Assembly (NCBI RefSeq): GCF_017795885.1
Contig: NZ_CP059297.1
Location: forward strand, 2,919,001-2,983,000
Origin: Brevundimonas sp. AJA228-03
GTDB lineage: Bacteria > Pseudomonadota > Alphaproteobacteria > Caulobacterales > Caulobacteraceae
Direction: 5' to 3'
DNA length: 64,000 nucleotides
Shown here piece after piece: positions 28,204 through 36,199 of this stretch. Each line of letters begins with the position of its first letter. Within the stretch, counting starts at the first letter, position 1. The notes below the pieces were generated by a model. The model saw only the letters and a program-made list of their open reading frames with translations, had not been told where the DNA came from and ran no database searches. Both the position numbers and the translations under genes were made by a program.

Positions 28204-28968
28204 TCAGACGCTCCGGCGATAAGGCGCGGCACCGGATGAGGGCGGCGGCGTCACCGGCGCGGGCGTGCCGGATCCCAGCCGACGCGCGACGGCCGCCTGC
28301 AGATCGTCGGCGAAGCTTTCCAGCCGCCCGGTGAACTTGCCCGCATCGATCGAGAATTTGTTGTAGGCGACATAGGCCGGAATGGCCGCCGCCAGACCCA
28401 CGGCGGTGGCGAACAGGGCCTCTGCGATGGCCGGGGCCACCGTGGTCAGATTGGTGTTGCCCGCTGCCGCGATCCGCCCGAAGGCGTTCATGATGCCCCA
28501 GACGGTCCCGAACAGGCCAATGAAGGGCGAGGCCGTGGCCACCACCGATAGCACCCCCAGCCCCTCCTCGATCCTCTGGCCCTCGCGCGCGATCAGGGAA
28601 TCCAGCGCCCGGTCGATGCGGCTGATCAGCAGATTGCCCTGGGTGTCCGTCATCGGCCCCTTCAGGCGCGTCTCCTTCCAGTCGCCCAGGGCGATGACCA
28701 GCATGCGCGGCAGGGCATGGGTCGGCTGTGGCCCCGCCTGGGCCGCCACGTCTTCCAGCGAACGCCCCGAGCCGATCGCGTCCTCGAACGCATCGGCCTG
28801 GCGGTTCAGGGCGGTGAAGCGGAACGCCTTGTCGATGATGATGGTCCAGGACCAGACCGAGGCCACGGCCAGACCCAGCATCACCCCCTTCACCACCCAG
28901 TCGGCGGCCATGAACAGGGTGACCGGGTTCATCATGGAGGCGTCGGTGGCCACGGCGGCAACGGTCAT
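28204..28968 (-). CDS. tolQ: Tol-Pal proton channel subunit TolQ
   Basis: A 254-residue MotA/TolQ/ExbB-family inner-membrane protein. Three membrane segments are evident, at about 18-45, 140-165 and 175-200, with the family signature ASPFIGLFGTVWGIMNAF and AIAEALFATAVGLAAAIPAY. AGGA lies upstream of the ATG. With TolR it converts proton motive force into motion of TolA. It is the second structural gene of the operon, 93 bp after an unrecognised small membrane protein gene. Confidence 0.96.
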   Translation of the reverse strand: MTVAAVATDASMMNPVTLFMAADWVVKGVMLGLAVASVWSWTIIIDKAFRFTALNRQADAFEDAIGSGRSLEDVAAQAGPQPTHALPRMLVIALGDWKETRLKGPMTDTQGNLLISRIDRALDSLIAREGQRIEEGLGVLSVVATASPFIGLFGTVWGIMNAFGRIAAAGNTNLTTVAPAIAEALFATAVGLAAAIPAYVAYNKFSIDAGKFTGRLESFADDLQAAVARRLGSGTPAPVTPPPSSGAAPYRRSV

Positions 28969-29061
28969 ACGGGAATCCTGAATGCGTCTTTCGCCCTATC
29001 GAGCGACGGGCGGTGGCGGTTCTAAGGCAGGGTAGCGGAGGACGGGCGGTTCGGGAGCCGC

Positions 29062-29511
29062 CTATTCCTGACGACCGCCGGTCTGTGGCTGCACCGCCAC
29101 GGAGACGGGCGCCCCGACCGAGACGATCACCCCCTCATGGCCTTCCTTGGCGATGGAATAGGTCGCCGCGTCGCGCAGCAGCTGGTTGATGCAGGCGCGA
29201 TCGTTCGCCAGCCCCACGTCCTCACACCCCCGTTTGGCCGCATCGGCCCAGCCGCGCACGCGCCGCGTCGCCGCCTCCGCCCGCTTGATGGAGGCCTCGT
29301 CCTCGGCCGCGGCCTGGGCGATCAGGGCCTGACGCGCGCCCTGCTGGTACTGCAGCTCGGCCTGACCGGCCATCTTCTGCTTCCAGACGTTATAGTAGGG
29401 ACAGCCCACCAGCCCGCCGCCGACCAGCATCGCCAGCAGCAGGAAGGTGACGATCACCGCGCTGCTCGTCATCGTGACGTCCGCAGACGCCTTGTTGTCC
29501 GAAGTGGCCAT
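29062..29511 (-). CDS. Uncharacterised single-span membrane protein in the tol operon
   Basis: A 149-residue protein with a short polar N-terminus, one membrane segment (VIVTFLLLAMLVGGGLVGC), and an extracytoplasmic helical region (about 45-105) rich in Ala, Glu and Gln that could form a coiled coil. Two cysteines, in RGCEDVG and RACINQL, sit about a dozen residues apart. I do not recognise the family. It lies between ybgC and tolQ on the same strand, so co-transcription with tol-pal is likely. Confidence 0.7.
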   Translation of the reverse strand: MATSDNKASADVTMTSSAVIVTFLLLAMLVGGGLVGCPYYNVWKQKMAGQAELQYQQGARQALIAQAAAEDEASIKRAEAATRRVRGWADAAKRGCEDVGLANDRACINQLLRDAATYSIAKEGHEGVIVSVGAPVSVAVQPQTGGRQE

Positions 29512-29575
29512 CGATCTCTCCCCCGCTTGCCCGTGAGTCTAGCCGCGCCGCCCCGCGCGGCAAGTGACGAAACCG

Positions 29576-30022
29576 TCAGACGGATGCCAGCCACGGCGCG
29601 ACCGCCTCGACCAGGGCCTTCGTCGGCCGCCGGGGCCGCCCGTCCAGATGGATGCAGACCGCCGTCACTTCCGCCCGGCAAAGCGCCTCGCCGTCCCGCT
29701 CCACGGCCTGGGAGATCATCAGCCGCGGACCCTTCACCGCATCATAGGTGGTCCGCACGACCATGGCGTCGTCGATCCGCGCCGGCTTGACGAACTGCAG
29801 CCTCATCTCCGCGATCACGAAGGCCATTGGGGCCTCGCCCTCCAGCAGCTGCGCATGGCCGATGCCGAGGGCGCGCAGGAAATCGGACCGCCCCCGCTCG
29901 AAATAGCGGACATAGTTGGCGTGATAGACCACTCCGGTGAAGTCGGTGTCCTCGTAATAGACCCGCACGGGCAACAGATGCGCACGGCCGTCGAAGCGGC
30001 CCATGGCGGGCGGGTCGGTCAT
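29576..30022 (-). CDS. ybgC: Tol-Pal associated acyl-CoA thioesterase YbgC
   Basis: A 148-residue hotdog-fold 4HBT thioesterase. The signature [21 protein letters not shown] carries the catalytic Asp, followed by [11 protein letters not shown]. YbgC is the usual first gene of tol-pal operons and hydrolyses short-chain or hydroxybenzoyl-type acyl-CoA esters. The ATG at 30022 has AGGAG 7 nt upstream; the frame upstream is not coding. Divergent from def, with 98 bp between, which must hold promoters for both. Confidence 0.93.
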   Translation of the reverse strand: MTDPPAMGRFDGRAHLLPVRVYYEDTDFTGVVYHANYVRYFERGRSDFLRALGIGHAQLLEGEAPMAFVIAEMRLQFVKPARIDDAMVVRTTYDAVKGPRLMISQAVERDGEALCRAEVTAVCIHLDGRPRRPTKALVEAVAPWLASV

Positions 30023-30120
30023 GGTCGGGCTCCTTTCGCGGCGTCGGCCCTCTCCTACAGCAAACCCGCGCGGCATGCGCCAAACTTGACCCTGGAGGCC
30101 CCCACGCCTACCTGACGGAC

Positions 30121-30708
30121 ATGGCCATCCGACGCATCCTGACCATCGACAACGCCTCCGACCTGGCGATCCTGAAACAGGTGTCAAAGCCCGTCGACGG
30201 GGTCGACGACGCCGTGCGCGCCCTGATGGATGACATGCTGGACACCATGTATGACGCCCCCGGCATCGGCCTGGCCGCCGTGCAGATCGGCGCGCTTCAG
30301 CGCGTGGTCGTCATGGACCTGGGCGACGGCCCGGCCCCTGCGGGCGGCGAACCGGCCGCAGAGGGCGAGGGCGAGGGCGAGGGCGGGAGCCGCGTTCCCA
30401 ATCCCCGCTACTTCGTCAATCCGGAGGTCCTGTGGGCCTCGGAGGAGACCTTCTGCTACGAGGAAGGCTGCCTCTCCATCCCCGAATATTTCGATCAGGT
30501 CGAACGCCCCGCCCGCGTGCGCGTCGCCTATCTGGACCGCAGCGGCACCCGCATCGAGGAAGAGATCGAGGGCCTGTATGCCGTCTGCTTCCAGCACGAG
30601 CTGGACCACCTGAACGGCGTGCTGTTCATCGACCACCTGTCGCGCCTGCGCCGCGACCGCGCCATGTCCAGGGTGAAGAAGACCATGCGCCTGAGAGAGG
30701 ACGCCTGA
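30121..30708 (+). CDS. def: Peptide deformylase with acidic insert
   Basis: A 195-residue enzyme that removes formyl from the N-terminal methionine of new proteins. The three family motifs are GIGLAAVQ (48-55), EGCLS (115-119) and HELDH (159-163), giving the metal ligands Cys117, His159 and His163. Between motif 1 and [10 protein letters not shown] there is an insert of about 20 residues rich in Gly, Glu and Ala, encoded partly by four copies of GAGGGC. The next gene begins at the last base of the stop codon (TGATG). No fmt neighbour is present, so this may be one of two deformylases. Confidence 0.95.
   Translation: MAIRRILTIDNASDLAILKQVSKPVDGVDDAVRALMDDMLDTMYDAPGIGLAAVQIGALQRVVVMDLGDGPAPAGGEPAAEGEGEGEGGSRVPNPRYFVNPEVLWASEETFCYEEGCLSIPEYFDQVERPARVRVAYLDRSGTRIEEEIEGLYAVCFQHELDHLNGVLFIDHLSRLRRDRAMSRVKKTMRLREDA
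30361..30384 (+). repeat. Hexanucleotide tandem repeat in def
   Basis: Four perfect copies of GAGGGC encode a Glu-Gly run within the acidic insert of the deformylase. Copy-number change would stay in frame. Confidence 0.9.
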
Positions 30709-30926
30709 TGGCCCGCGCCAAGTCCCGCATCATCGACCCGACCGGTCGTCGTCGCCTGACGCGCTCGGAGAAGATCGGCATCGGCTCGGTCGCCACCCTG
30801 GTCGGCGTCGCCGCCCTGGGCGTGCTCGCCGGCGTCCTGCTGGACCGGCTGCTCGACTTCGACGACGCGCTCGATGCCGGCGGCGAATGGGACGAGGGCG
30901 GCGGCGTGGGAACGCGCTGGCAATAG
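30708..30926 (+). CDS. Small single-span membrane protein
   Basis: A 72-residue protein starting [19 protein letters not shown], a basic cytoplasmic head, then one membrane helix (IGIGSVATLVGVAALGVLAG) and an acidic tail (DFDDALDAGGEWDEGGG). The ATG shares a base with the def stop (TGATG), so it is translated with def. I know no function. The charge pattern (positive inside) predicts an N-in orientation. Confidence 0.75.
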   Translation: MARAKSRIIDPTGRRRLTRSEKIGIGSVATLVGVAALGVLAGVLLDRLLDFDDALDAGGEWDEGGGVGTRWQ

Positions 30927-31004
30927 GCCTCCCCCTGCAACGCAACGTCACTTGACGGGACGGCGCGTCCGGACGATTCCGGCTGAGCCTTTCCGGAGCC
31001 CGCC

Positions 31005-31676
31005 ATGCCGCACGACCGCCTCACCGTCCTGACCGCCCTCCAGGCCCAGGGCGTCTGCCCGGTCTTCTATCATGCGGACCCCGAGGTCGCGCTGAACGTC
31101 ATCCGCGCCTGCGCCCGGGGCGGCGCGCCGGTGATCGAGTTCACCAACCGGGGCGACTTCGCCGTCGATCTGTTCGCCGACATCGCCCGCGAGATCGCCC
31201 GCACCGACCCGGACATCATCCTCGGCATCGGTTCGGTGCTGGATGCGGGCACGGCCGCCCTGTACCTGAACCGCGCCGCCCGCTTCGTGGTCAGCCCGGC
31301 CCTCGTCCCCGAGGTCGCCCAGGTCTGCAACCGGCGCATGGTCGCCTATTTCCCCGGCTGCGGTTCGGTGCGCGACATCACCGAGGCCCACGCCCTGGGC
31401 TGCGACATCATCAAACTGTTCCCGGGGGCCTCGGTCGGCGGGCCGGACTTCGTCAAGGCGGTCATGGGCCCCATGCCCTGGACCAAGATCATGCCGACCG
31501 GCGGCGTCGATCCCGACGCGGCCTCGATCGCCCGATGGTTCGGCGCGGGCATCGTCGCCGCCGGCATGGGCTCGAAGCTGATCACCGATGCGGCCGTCAA
31601 GGCCGGCGACTGGGCGGGGATCGAGGCTTCGGTCCGGTCTGCCGTGGACGCGGTGAAGGCGTTCCGCCAGGCCTGA
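31005..31676 (+). CDS. KDPG/KHG aldolase-family protein
   Basis: A 223-residue class I aldolase of the 2-dehydro-3-deoxyphosphogluconate/4-hydroxy-2-oxoglutarate family. Conserved features are E45 in PVIEFTNR, the IGSVLDAGTA loop, FVVSPALVPEV and the Schiff-base lysine K137 in CDIIKLFPG, with the phosphate loop MPTGGVDP. It would split KDPG to pyruvate and glyceraldehyde 3-phosphate or act on a related keto acid. The neighbours are not Entner-Doudoroff genes, so the substrate is uncertain. A repeat follows it. Confidence 0.88.
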   Translation: MPHDRLTVLTALQAQGVCPVFYHADPEVALNVIRACARGGAPVIEFTNRGDFAVDLFADIAREIARTDPDIILGIGSVLDAGTAALYLNRAARFVVSPALVPEVAQVCNRRMVAYFPGCGSVRDITEAHALGCDIIKLFPGASVGGPDFVKAVMGPMPWTKIMPTGGVDPDAASIARWFGAGIVAAGMGSKLITDAAVKAGDWAGIEASVRSAVDAVKAFRQA

Positions 31677-31682
31677 CCGTCT

Positions 31683-31745
31683 CCTCCCTGTCGCGTAACG
31701 ATGGGGAGGGGACCACGACGTGGTGGAGGGGGTCTTGCCCCCCTA
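31683..31745. repeat. Dispersed repeat, copy 2
   Basis: Contains CTCCTCC...GATGGGGAGGGGACC and a GGTGGAGGGGGTCTTG end, matching the right half of the element at 24396-24572 and the element at 40664-40733. It fills most of the 159-bp gap between the aldolase and the convergent peptidase gene. Confidence 0.65.
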
Positions 31746-31835
31746 CCGACCTCACCCGCTTGATGACCCCTCCGTCTCCTCCGCTTCCCTGTTGCCGCCC
31801 TTTGCGGCGCAGACCCTGAATTACGAACGGGACGA

Positions 31836-34800
31836 TTACCGCTGCGGATACACCGGATATGGCGGCCGACGGGGCTGCTCGGGCGGTGCCGCCTGCAGGG
31901 CCTGCATGGCGATGGCCACCGCCGCGTCCAGTTGCGGATCGGCCCCGTCGGCCACGGCGCGGGGGTCCTGATCGACCATCACGTCCGGGGCCACGCCCGC
32001 GTTCTCGACCTCCCATTCGCCCTCCGGGTTGAAGAAGCCGACGTTGGGCGAGGTGACCTGGCCGCCGTCCATCAGGGGCGGCATGCCGCCGATCCCGACC
32101 AGACCGCCCCAGGTCCGCTTGCCGACCAGGGTGCCCAGCTGCTCGCGCTTGAACATCCAAGGCAGGGCGTCGCCGCCCGAGCCCGCGACCTCATTGGCGA
32201 TCATCACCTTGGGCCCCAGGATGGCGTGCGCGGGCGTCCGGTCGATGGAGCCGTAGCGCGGCGCCCACCAGCTCTGCAGCCCGCGCCCCAGCACCTCGAT
32301 GATGTAATCGGCCATCTGGCCGCCGCCGTTGAACCGCTCGTCGATGACAGCCCCTTCGCGGTCGCTCTGGGCGAAATAATAGCGGTTGAAGCTGGTGAAC
32401 CCGCCCTGCCCCGTGTCGGGCAGATGCACATAGGCCAGCCGCCCGCCCGACAGCCGGTCGACCCTCTGGCGGTTGCCCTCGATCCAGTCGAGGTAGCGCA
32501 GGCGCGCCTCGCTGGCGACCGGCTGCACCGTCACGTCGCGCCCGTTGGCCCCCGAGGCCGCGCCCAGTCTCAGCGTCACCATCCGCCCGGCCGTGCCCTC
32601 CAGCGCCGCCTGGATGTCCATGTCGGCGCTGACCGCCCGGTCGTCGACCGACAGCACGCAGTCGCCGACCCTTGCATCCACCCCCGGCTGGGCCAGCGGC
32701 CCCGTCACGTCGGGCGAGAAGGCCGTCGGGCCATAGATTCTGGTGATGCACCAGCGTCCGCCCTGGATCGCATAGTCGGCCCCCAGAAGGCCGCCCGACA
32801 CGCGCCGCGCCGACGGAATCGTCCCCCCGCCACCCCTCAGGTGGCCGACCGACATGCCGGTCAGGGCCTCGTGGAACACATAGTTCAGGTCGGTCCGCGA
32901 CAGGATGGCGTCGGCAAGGGGCTGCAGCCGCGCCTGGACGGCGGTCAGGTCCGAGCCGTGGAAGTTGGGGTCATAGAAATAGGCCCGCTGCATGCGGAAC
33001 AGCTCGCGATACATCTGGGCCCATTCGGCGCGCGGGTCGCTGCGGACGTCCAGCTGCTCGAACGACACCCCGCCCTCGCCCGCCTTCACCGGCGCATTGG
33101 CAGGCACCACGGCCCAGGACGGCGGGCGGGGCGGCGTGCCCGGGACCGCCTCTCCACCTGCGCGCGTCGAGATCAGCATCTTCTCCCCGTCGGCCGACAG
33201 CTCGAAGTTCACCACCCGCTGGGCCAGCACCTCGACCTTGCGGTCCTTCAGGGTGAACCGGTTCAGCGACATGTCGGCGGGCCCCGTGGCACCTGCCGGA
33301 CTGGTCTGTTCCATGAAGAAGATCACGCCGGTCTTGCCCGCCGTCAGGTCCGAATAGGCCCGGACCGGCACCGGCAGGGCGACCGTCCGCCGCTGGATCT
33401 GGTCGGGCGTCATCCCGCCGATGTCGATGGCCCTCGGCGGCGTGTTCGCCCCCGACATGGCGTCGCCACCGGTCGTCCGGTCGCCCGCCTCGCCCTCCTC
33501 CTCGTCGCTCTGCGGCGCGACCGGCGAGGCGACGCCTGCGTTCAGCGCGACGGCATAGATCGAATGCGTCGGCGTGAAGAGGTTGCTGGTCATGTCCAGC
33601 CCATAGGTCTGGCCGCCCGCATTGTTGCTGGCGACGTAATACAGGTAGTCGCCCCCGGCATCGAAGGCCGGGTCGCGCGCATCGCCCAGGTTCGAGGTCA
33701 GCGGCGTGGATGTCCCGTCGGCCACCGAATACAGGTTCAGCACCGTCAGCCGGTTGGCCCCGTTGCGCGAATAGACCAGCCAGTTCGAATTCGGCGACCA
33801 GGCCATGTCGGTGGACTGAACGGTGAAGCCCCCGTGCGCCTGGGCCGTGCCGACCTCGCCGAGCCGCCCCGTCGTGGTGTCCAGAACCCAGTTGCGCAGA
33901 TGGTTGTCCGAAAACGCGATCTTCCTCGAATCCGGCGACCAGACCGGATTGGCGTAATAGGTCGGCTCGGCCGCCAGAGGAAACTTCCGCACCGCGCCCT
34001 CGCCGTTCTGCGGCGCGACGTGCAGGGCATACAGGCCGGACTCGTCCGAGAAATAGGCCACACTCTGCCCGTCCGGGCTCCAGGCCGGGCTGCGCTCCAT
34101 CACGCCCGGCGTATTGGTCAGGTTGCGCACCGACCCGCGCGTGACCGGTGCCGTCAGGATCTCGCCCCGCGCCTCCACCGCCACCCGCGCGGCCGAGGGC
34201 GACAGGCTGACCGCCTGCACCTGGTCGGCGACATTGATGATGCGCGGCCGGGCGTCTGGCATGTCACCGGCGACGTCCACGCCCAGGGCCTGCGGCTCGC
34301 CGCCCGGCACCAGGGTCGACAGCGTGCCCAGCCGGTCGAAGATCAGGGTCCGGCCGTCCGTCGACAGCGACCGGATCGGCGACCCGTCGTTGGTCCACAC
34401 ACTGGCCACGGCCCGCGTCGCCGGATCGTAGCTGTAGATCGAGATCGGCCCGTCGCGGTCCGACAGGAAGTAGATCCTGCCGCCCATCCACACCGGCGAC
34501 AGGTCGTTGCTGCCCTGGCCTTGCGGCACCTCGACCGTCGCCAGCCCGTCCAGCGTCGTCACCTTGATGGTCGACGCCCTCCCGCCGCGATAGTTGCCCC
34601 AGGCCGTATAGTTGCCGAACTCGAACCCGAAAGCCGGGGCGAAGGGGCTGTAGGCGATGGCCCGCCCGTCCGGCGACATCTGGCCGGTGTGGGCATAGGG
34701 CAGAGGCATGACATCCGGCGCGCCGCCCTCGGCCGACACGGAGAACAGCTGGGTGTAGCGGCTGGCCGCCGACCGGTTCGAGCGGAACAGGACCCGGCTG

Positions 34801-35174
34801 CCGTCCGGCGACCATCCCACCGCTGCGTCATTGCCGGGGTGCCAGGTGATCCGCTTCGGCTGCCCGCCGCTGGCCGGCACGGTATAGACGTCGATGTTGC
34901 CGTCATATTCGCCGGTGAAGGCGATGCTGCGTCCGTCGGGCGAGAACATCGGCGCGCTCTCGATCCCGACCCCGATCGTCAGGCGCTGCGCCCGCCCGCC
35001 GCCGCGCGCCACGGTCCACAGGTCCCCGCCATAGACGAAGGCCACCTGATCGGCGCTGATCGCGGGCTGCTGCAGGATCTGCGACTGGGCCGACGCCTCG
35101 CCCGCCAGCCCTCCCGAGACCAGTGCGCTCGATGCGAGCCACAACGCCATCCGGCGACCCAGACCCAGAACCAT
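31836..35174 (-). CDS. Tricorn-like S41 family peptidase
   Basis: A 1112-residue exported peptidase. A signal peptide (MVLGLGRRMALWLASSALVS) leads into beta-propeller repeats with FSPDGRSIAFT, GWSPDGSRVLFRS and AWSPDGQSVAYFSDE in about residues 30-620. A linker, a helical C1 domain and a PDZ-like domain (GVDARVGDCVLSVDDRAV) follow. The S41 core has a catalytic His candidate in GMSVGHLRGG, the substrate-binding RFNGGGQMADY and the nucleophile Ser in NEVAGSGGDALP. Such enzymes degrade peptides that enter the propeller tunnel. The ATG at 35174 was chosen for the signal peptide; the frame is open further upstream. Confidence 0.93.
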   Translation of the reverse strand: MVLGLGRRMALWLASSALVSGGLAGEASAQSQILQQPAISADQVAFVYGGDLWTVARGGGRAQRLTIGVGIESAPMFSPDGRSIAFTGEYDGNIDVYTVPASGGQPKRITWHPGNDAAVGWSPDGSRVLFRSNRSAASRYTQLFSVSAEGGAPDVMPLPYAHTGQMSPDGRAIAYSPFAPAFGFEFGNYTAWGNYRGGRASTIKVTTLDGLATVEVPQGQGSNDLSPVWMGGRIYFLSDRDGPISIYSYDPATRAVASVWTNDGSPIRSLSTDGRTLIFDRLGTLSTLVPGGEPQALGVDVAGDMPDARPRIINVADQVQAVSLSPSAARVAVEARGEILTAPVTRGSVRNLTNTPGVMERSPAWSPDGQSVAYFSDESGLYALHVAPQNGEGAVRKFPLAAEPTYYANPVWSPDSRKIAFSDNHLRNWVLDTTTGRLGEVGTAQAHGGFTVQSTDMAWSPNSNWLVYSRNGANRLTVLNLYSVADGTSTPLTSNLGDARDPAFDAGGDYLYYVASNNAGGQTYGLDMTSNLFTPTHSIYAVALNAGVASPVAPQSDEEEGEAGDRTTGGDAMSGANTPPRAIDIGGMTPDQIQRRTVALPVPVRAYSDLTAGKTGVIFFMEQTSPAGATGPADMSLNRFTLKDRKVEVLAQRVVNFELSADGEKMLISTRAGGEAVPGTPPRPPSWAVVPANAPVKAGEGGVSFEQLDVRSDPRAEWAQMYRELFRMQRAYFYDPNFHGSDLTAVQARLQPLADAILSRTDLNYVFHEALTGMSVGHLRGGGGTIPSARRVSGGLLGADYAIQGGRWCITRIYGPTAFSPDVTGPLAQPGVDARVGDCVLSVDDRAVSADMDIQAALEGTAGRMVTLRLGAASGANGRDVTVQPVASEARLRYLDWIEGNRQRVDRLSGGRLAYVHLPDTGQGGFTSFNRYYFAQSDREGAVIDERFNGGGQMADYIIEVLGRGLQSWWAPRYGSIDRTPAHAILGPKVMIANEVAGSGGDALPWMFKREQLGTLVGKRTWGGLVGIGGMPPLMDGGQVTSPNVGFFNPEGEWEVENAGVAPDVMVDQDPRAVADGADPQLDAAVAIAMQALQAAPPEQPRRPPYPVYPQR

Positions 35175-35253
35175 CTTCAACCCCCATGGAACAGGCAGGG
35201 ATACTCCGTCAGCGGATCGACGCTGGCAAGGCCGCGCGCCAGGGGCATCGGGC

Positions 35254-35499
35254 TCAGGCTTCGAACATCTCGGGCAGACGCCCGGCCCGGAAGAGGATGG
35301 TGGGGCTCTCGTCGTAATCGCCCATCTCGGTATCGGCCGAGACCGAAAACGCCACCACGCCCAGCCGGAGGGGGGCCAGCCGCTCGGCCTTGCGCTGTGC
35401 CTCCGCGGCATCCTTGCATCCGACCTGAGGCTCCGCCTTCAGCCCGCTGCCGCGCCCCTGAACATAGGCCTGCACGATAAACACGGTCTCGGTCGCCAT
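35254..35499 (-). CDS. Small uncharacterised protein
   Basis: An 81-residue soluble protein starting MATETVFIVQAYVQGRG, with one Cys and alternating beta-like segments (LRLGVVAFSVSADT) ending FRAGRLPEMFEA. I do not recognise a named family, though similar short proteins occur widely in alphaproteobacteria. It lies upstream of the tricorn-like gene on the same strand, 79 bp away. Codon use matches its neighbours, and the frame is the only long one here, which supports it as real. Confidence 0.72.
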   Translation of the reverse strand: MATETVFIVQAYVQGRGSGLKAEPQVGCKDAAEAQRKAERLAPLRLGVVAFSVSADTEMGDYDESPTILFRAGRLPEMFEA

Positions 35500-35553
35500 C
35501 CGCGCGACAGGGGCCTGTTCGGACCTGGCGTCAAGGGCGCAGCGAATGCAAAC

Positions 35554-36165
35554 CTACGAACGCGCCGCGAAGAACATCAGATAGACCAGTCGTCCGGTTT
35601 CGGGCGTCGTGCCGAACCCGGGCCGGCTGTTGTGGAACAGCCAGGGCGAGAACAGGGCCAGCCGGTTGAACCGCATGGGAAGGCTCATCGTCCTTTCCCA
35701 GGCACTGGGCTTCAGGGTGTCGCGGTTCACGACATCTTCGATCAGGGCGTTGATGTCGCCATAGCCAGCCCTGACGAGACCATCGTCCGTCATCGGAACA
35801 CGGTCCAGCCCCGTGCGCCTGTGGCGATAGAAGTCCGTTCCGCCCCGCGCGTGCTCCGGCGGGCTCAGATACAGGATGCCGGAAAAATAGGCCGGATCGA
35901 TATGAACGCCGCTGGCCCCGCGGTCGCTGGCCAATGCGATCCGGCAGTGGCCATGCAGGGTGCCCGGCGCGGCCTGCACCGGCACTCCGATCAGGCGCGA
36001 CACGGTCTCGTCCAGGCCCGGGATCTCGATCGCCCGGTCCGAGGTGACCCCCGAATAGTTGCCGTGCTGCGCAGCGCGGTCATATCCCAGGGCCAGCGCA
36101 CGCTGACGCAGGTCCTGGGGATTGGCCAGGAAGTCGTCGACCAGGACGACCGAGGGCAGGCTCAC
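35554..36165 (-). CDS. DUF6445-like protein, 2-oxoglutarate-oxygenase-like
   Basis: A 203-residue protein. It begins with VVLVDDFLANPQDLRQRAL, and its core has GVHIDPAYFSGILYLSPPEHA followed by GGTDFYRHRRTG and a C-terminal RLALFSPWLFHNSRPGFG. The HxD...H arrangement and the double-stranded beta-helix feel resemble the DUF6445 family, which in Caulobacterales often lies near TonB receptors and tryptophan-halogenase-like genes. Neither is adjacent here. Iron and 2-oxoglutarate use are inference. It is the gene just downstream of the autotransporter, 34 bp away. Confidence 0.72.
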   Translation of the reverse strand: MSLPSVVLVDDFLANPQDLRQRALALGYDRAAQHGNYSGVTSDRAIEIPGLDETVSRLIGVPVQAAPGTLHGHCRIALASDRGASGVHIDPAYFSGILYLSPPEHARGGTDFYRHRRTGLDRVPMTDDGLVRAGYGDINALIEDVVNRDTLKPSAWERTMSLPMRFNRLALFSPWLFHNSRPGFGTTPETGRLVYLMFFAARS

Positions 36166-36199
36166 GCCCGCCCCCGCTCGCGACCTCGCACGATCGACG

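Noticed and set aside
31932..35480. 1182-codon plus-strand ORF opposite the tricorn-like peptidase
   Set aside because: Antisense shadow of the peptidase gene, which has a signal peptide, propeller repeats and S41 motifs.
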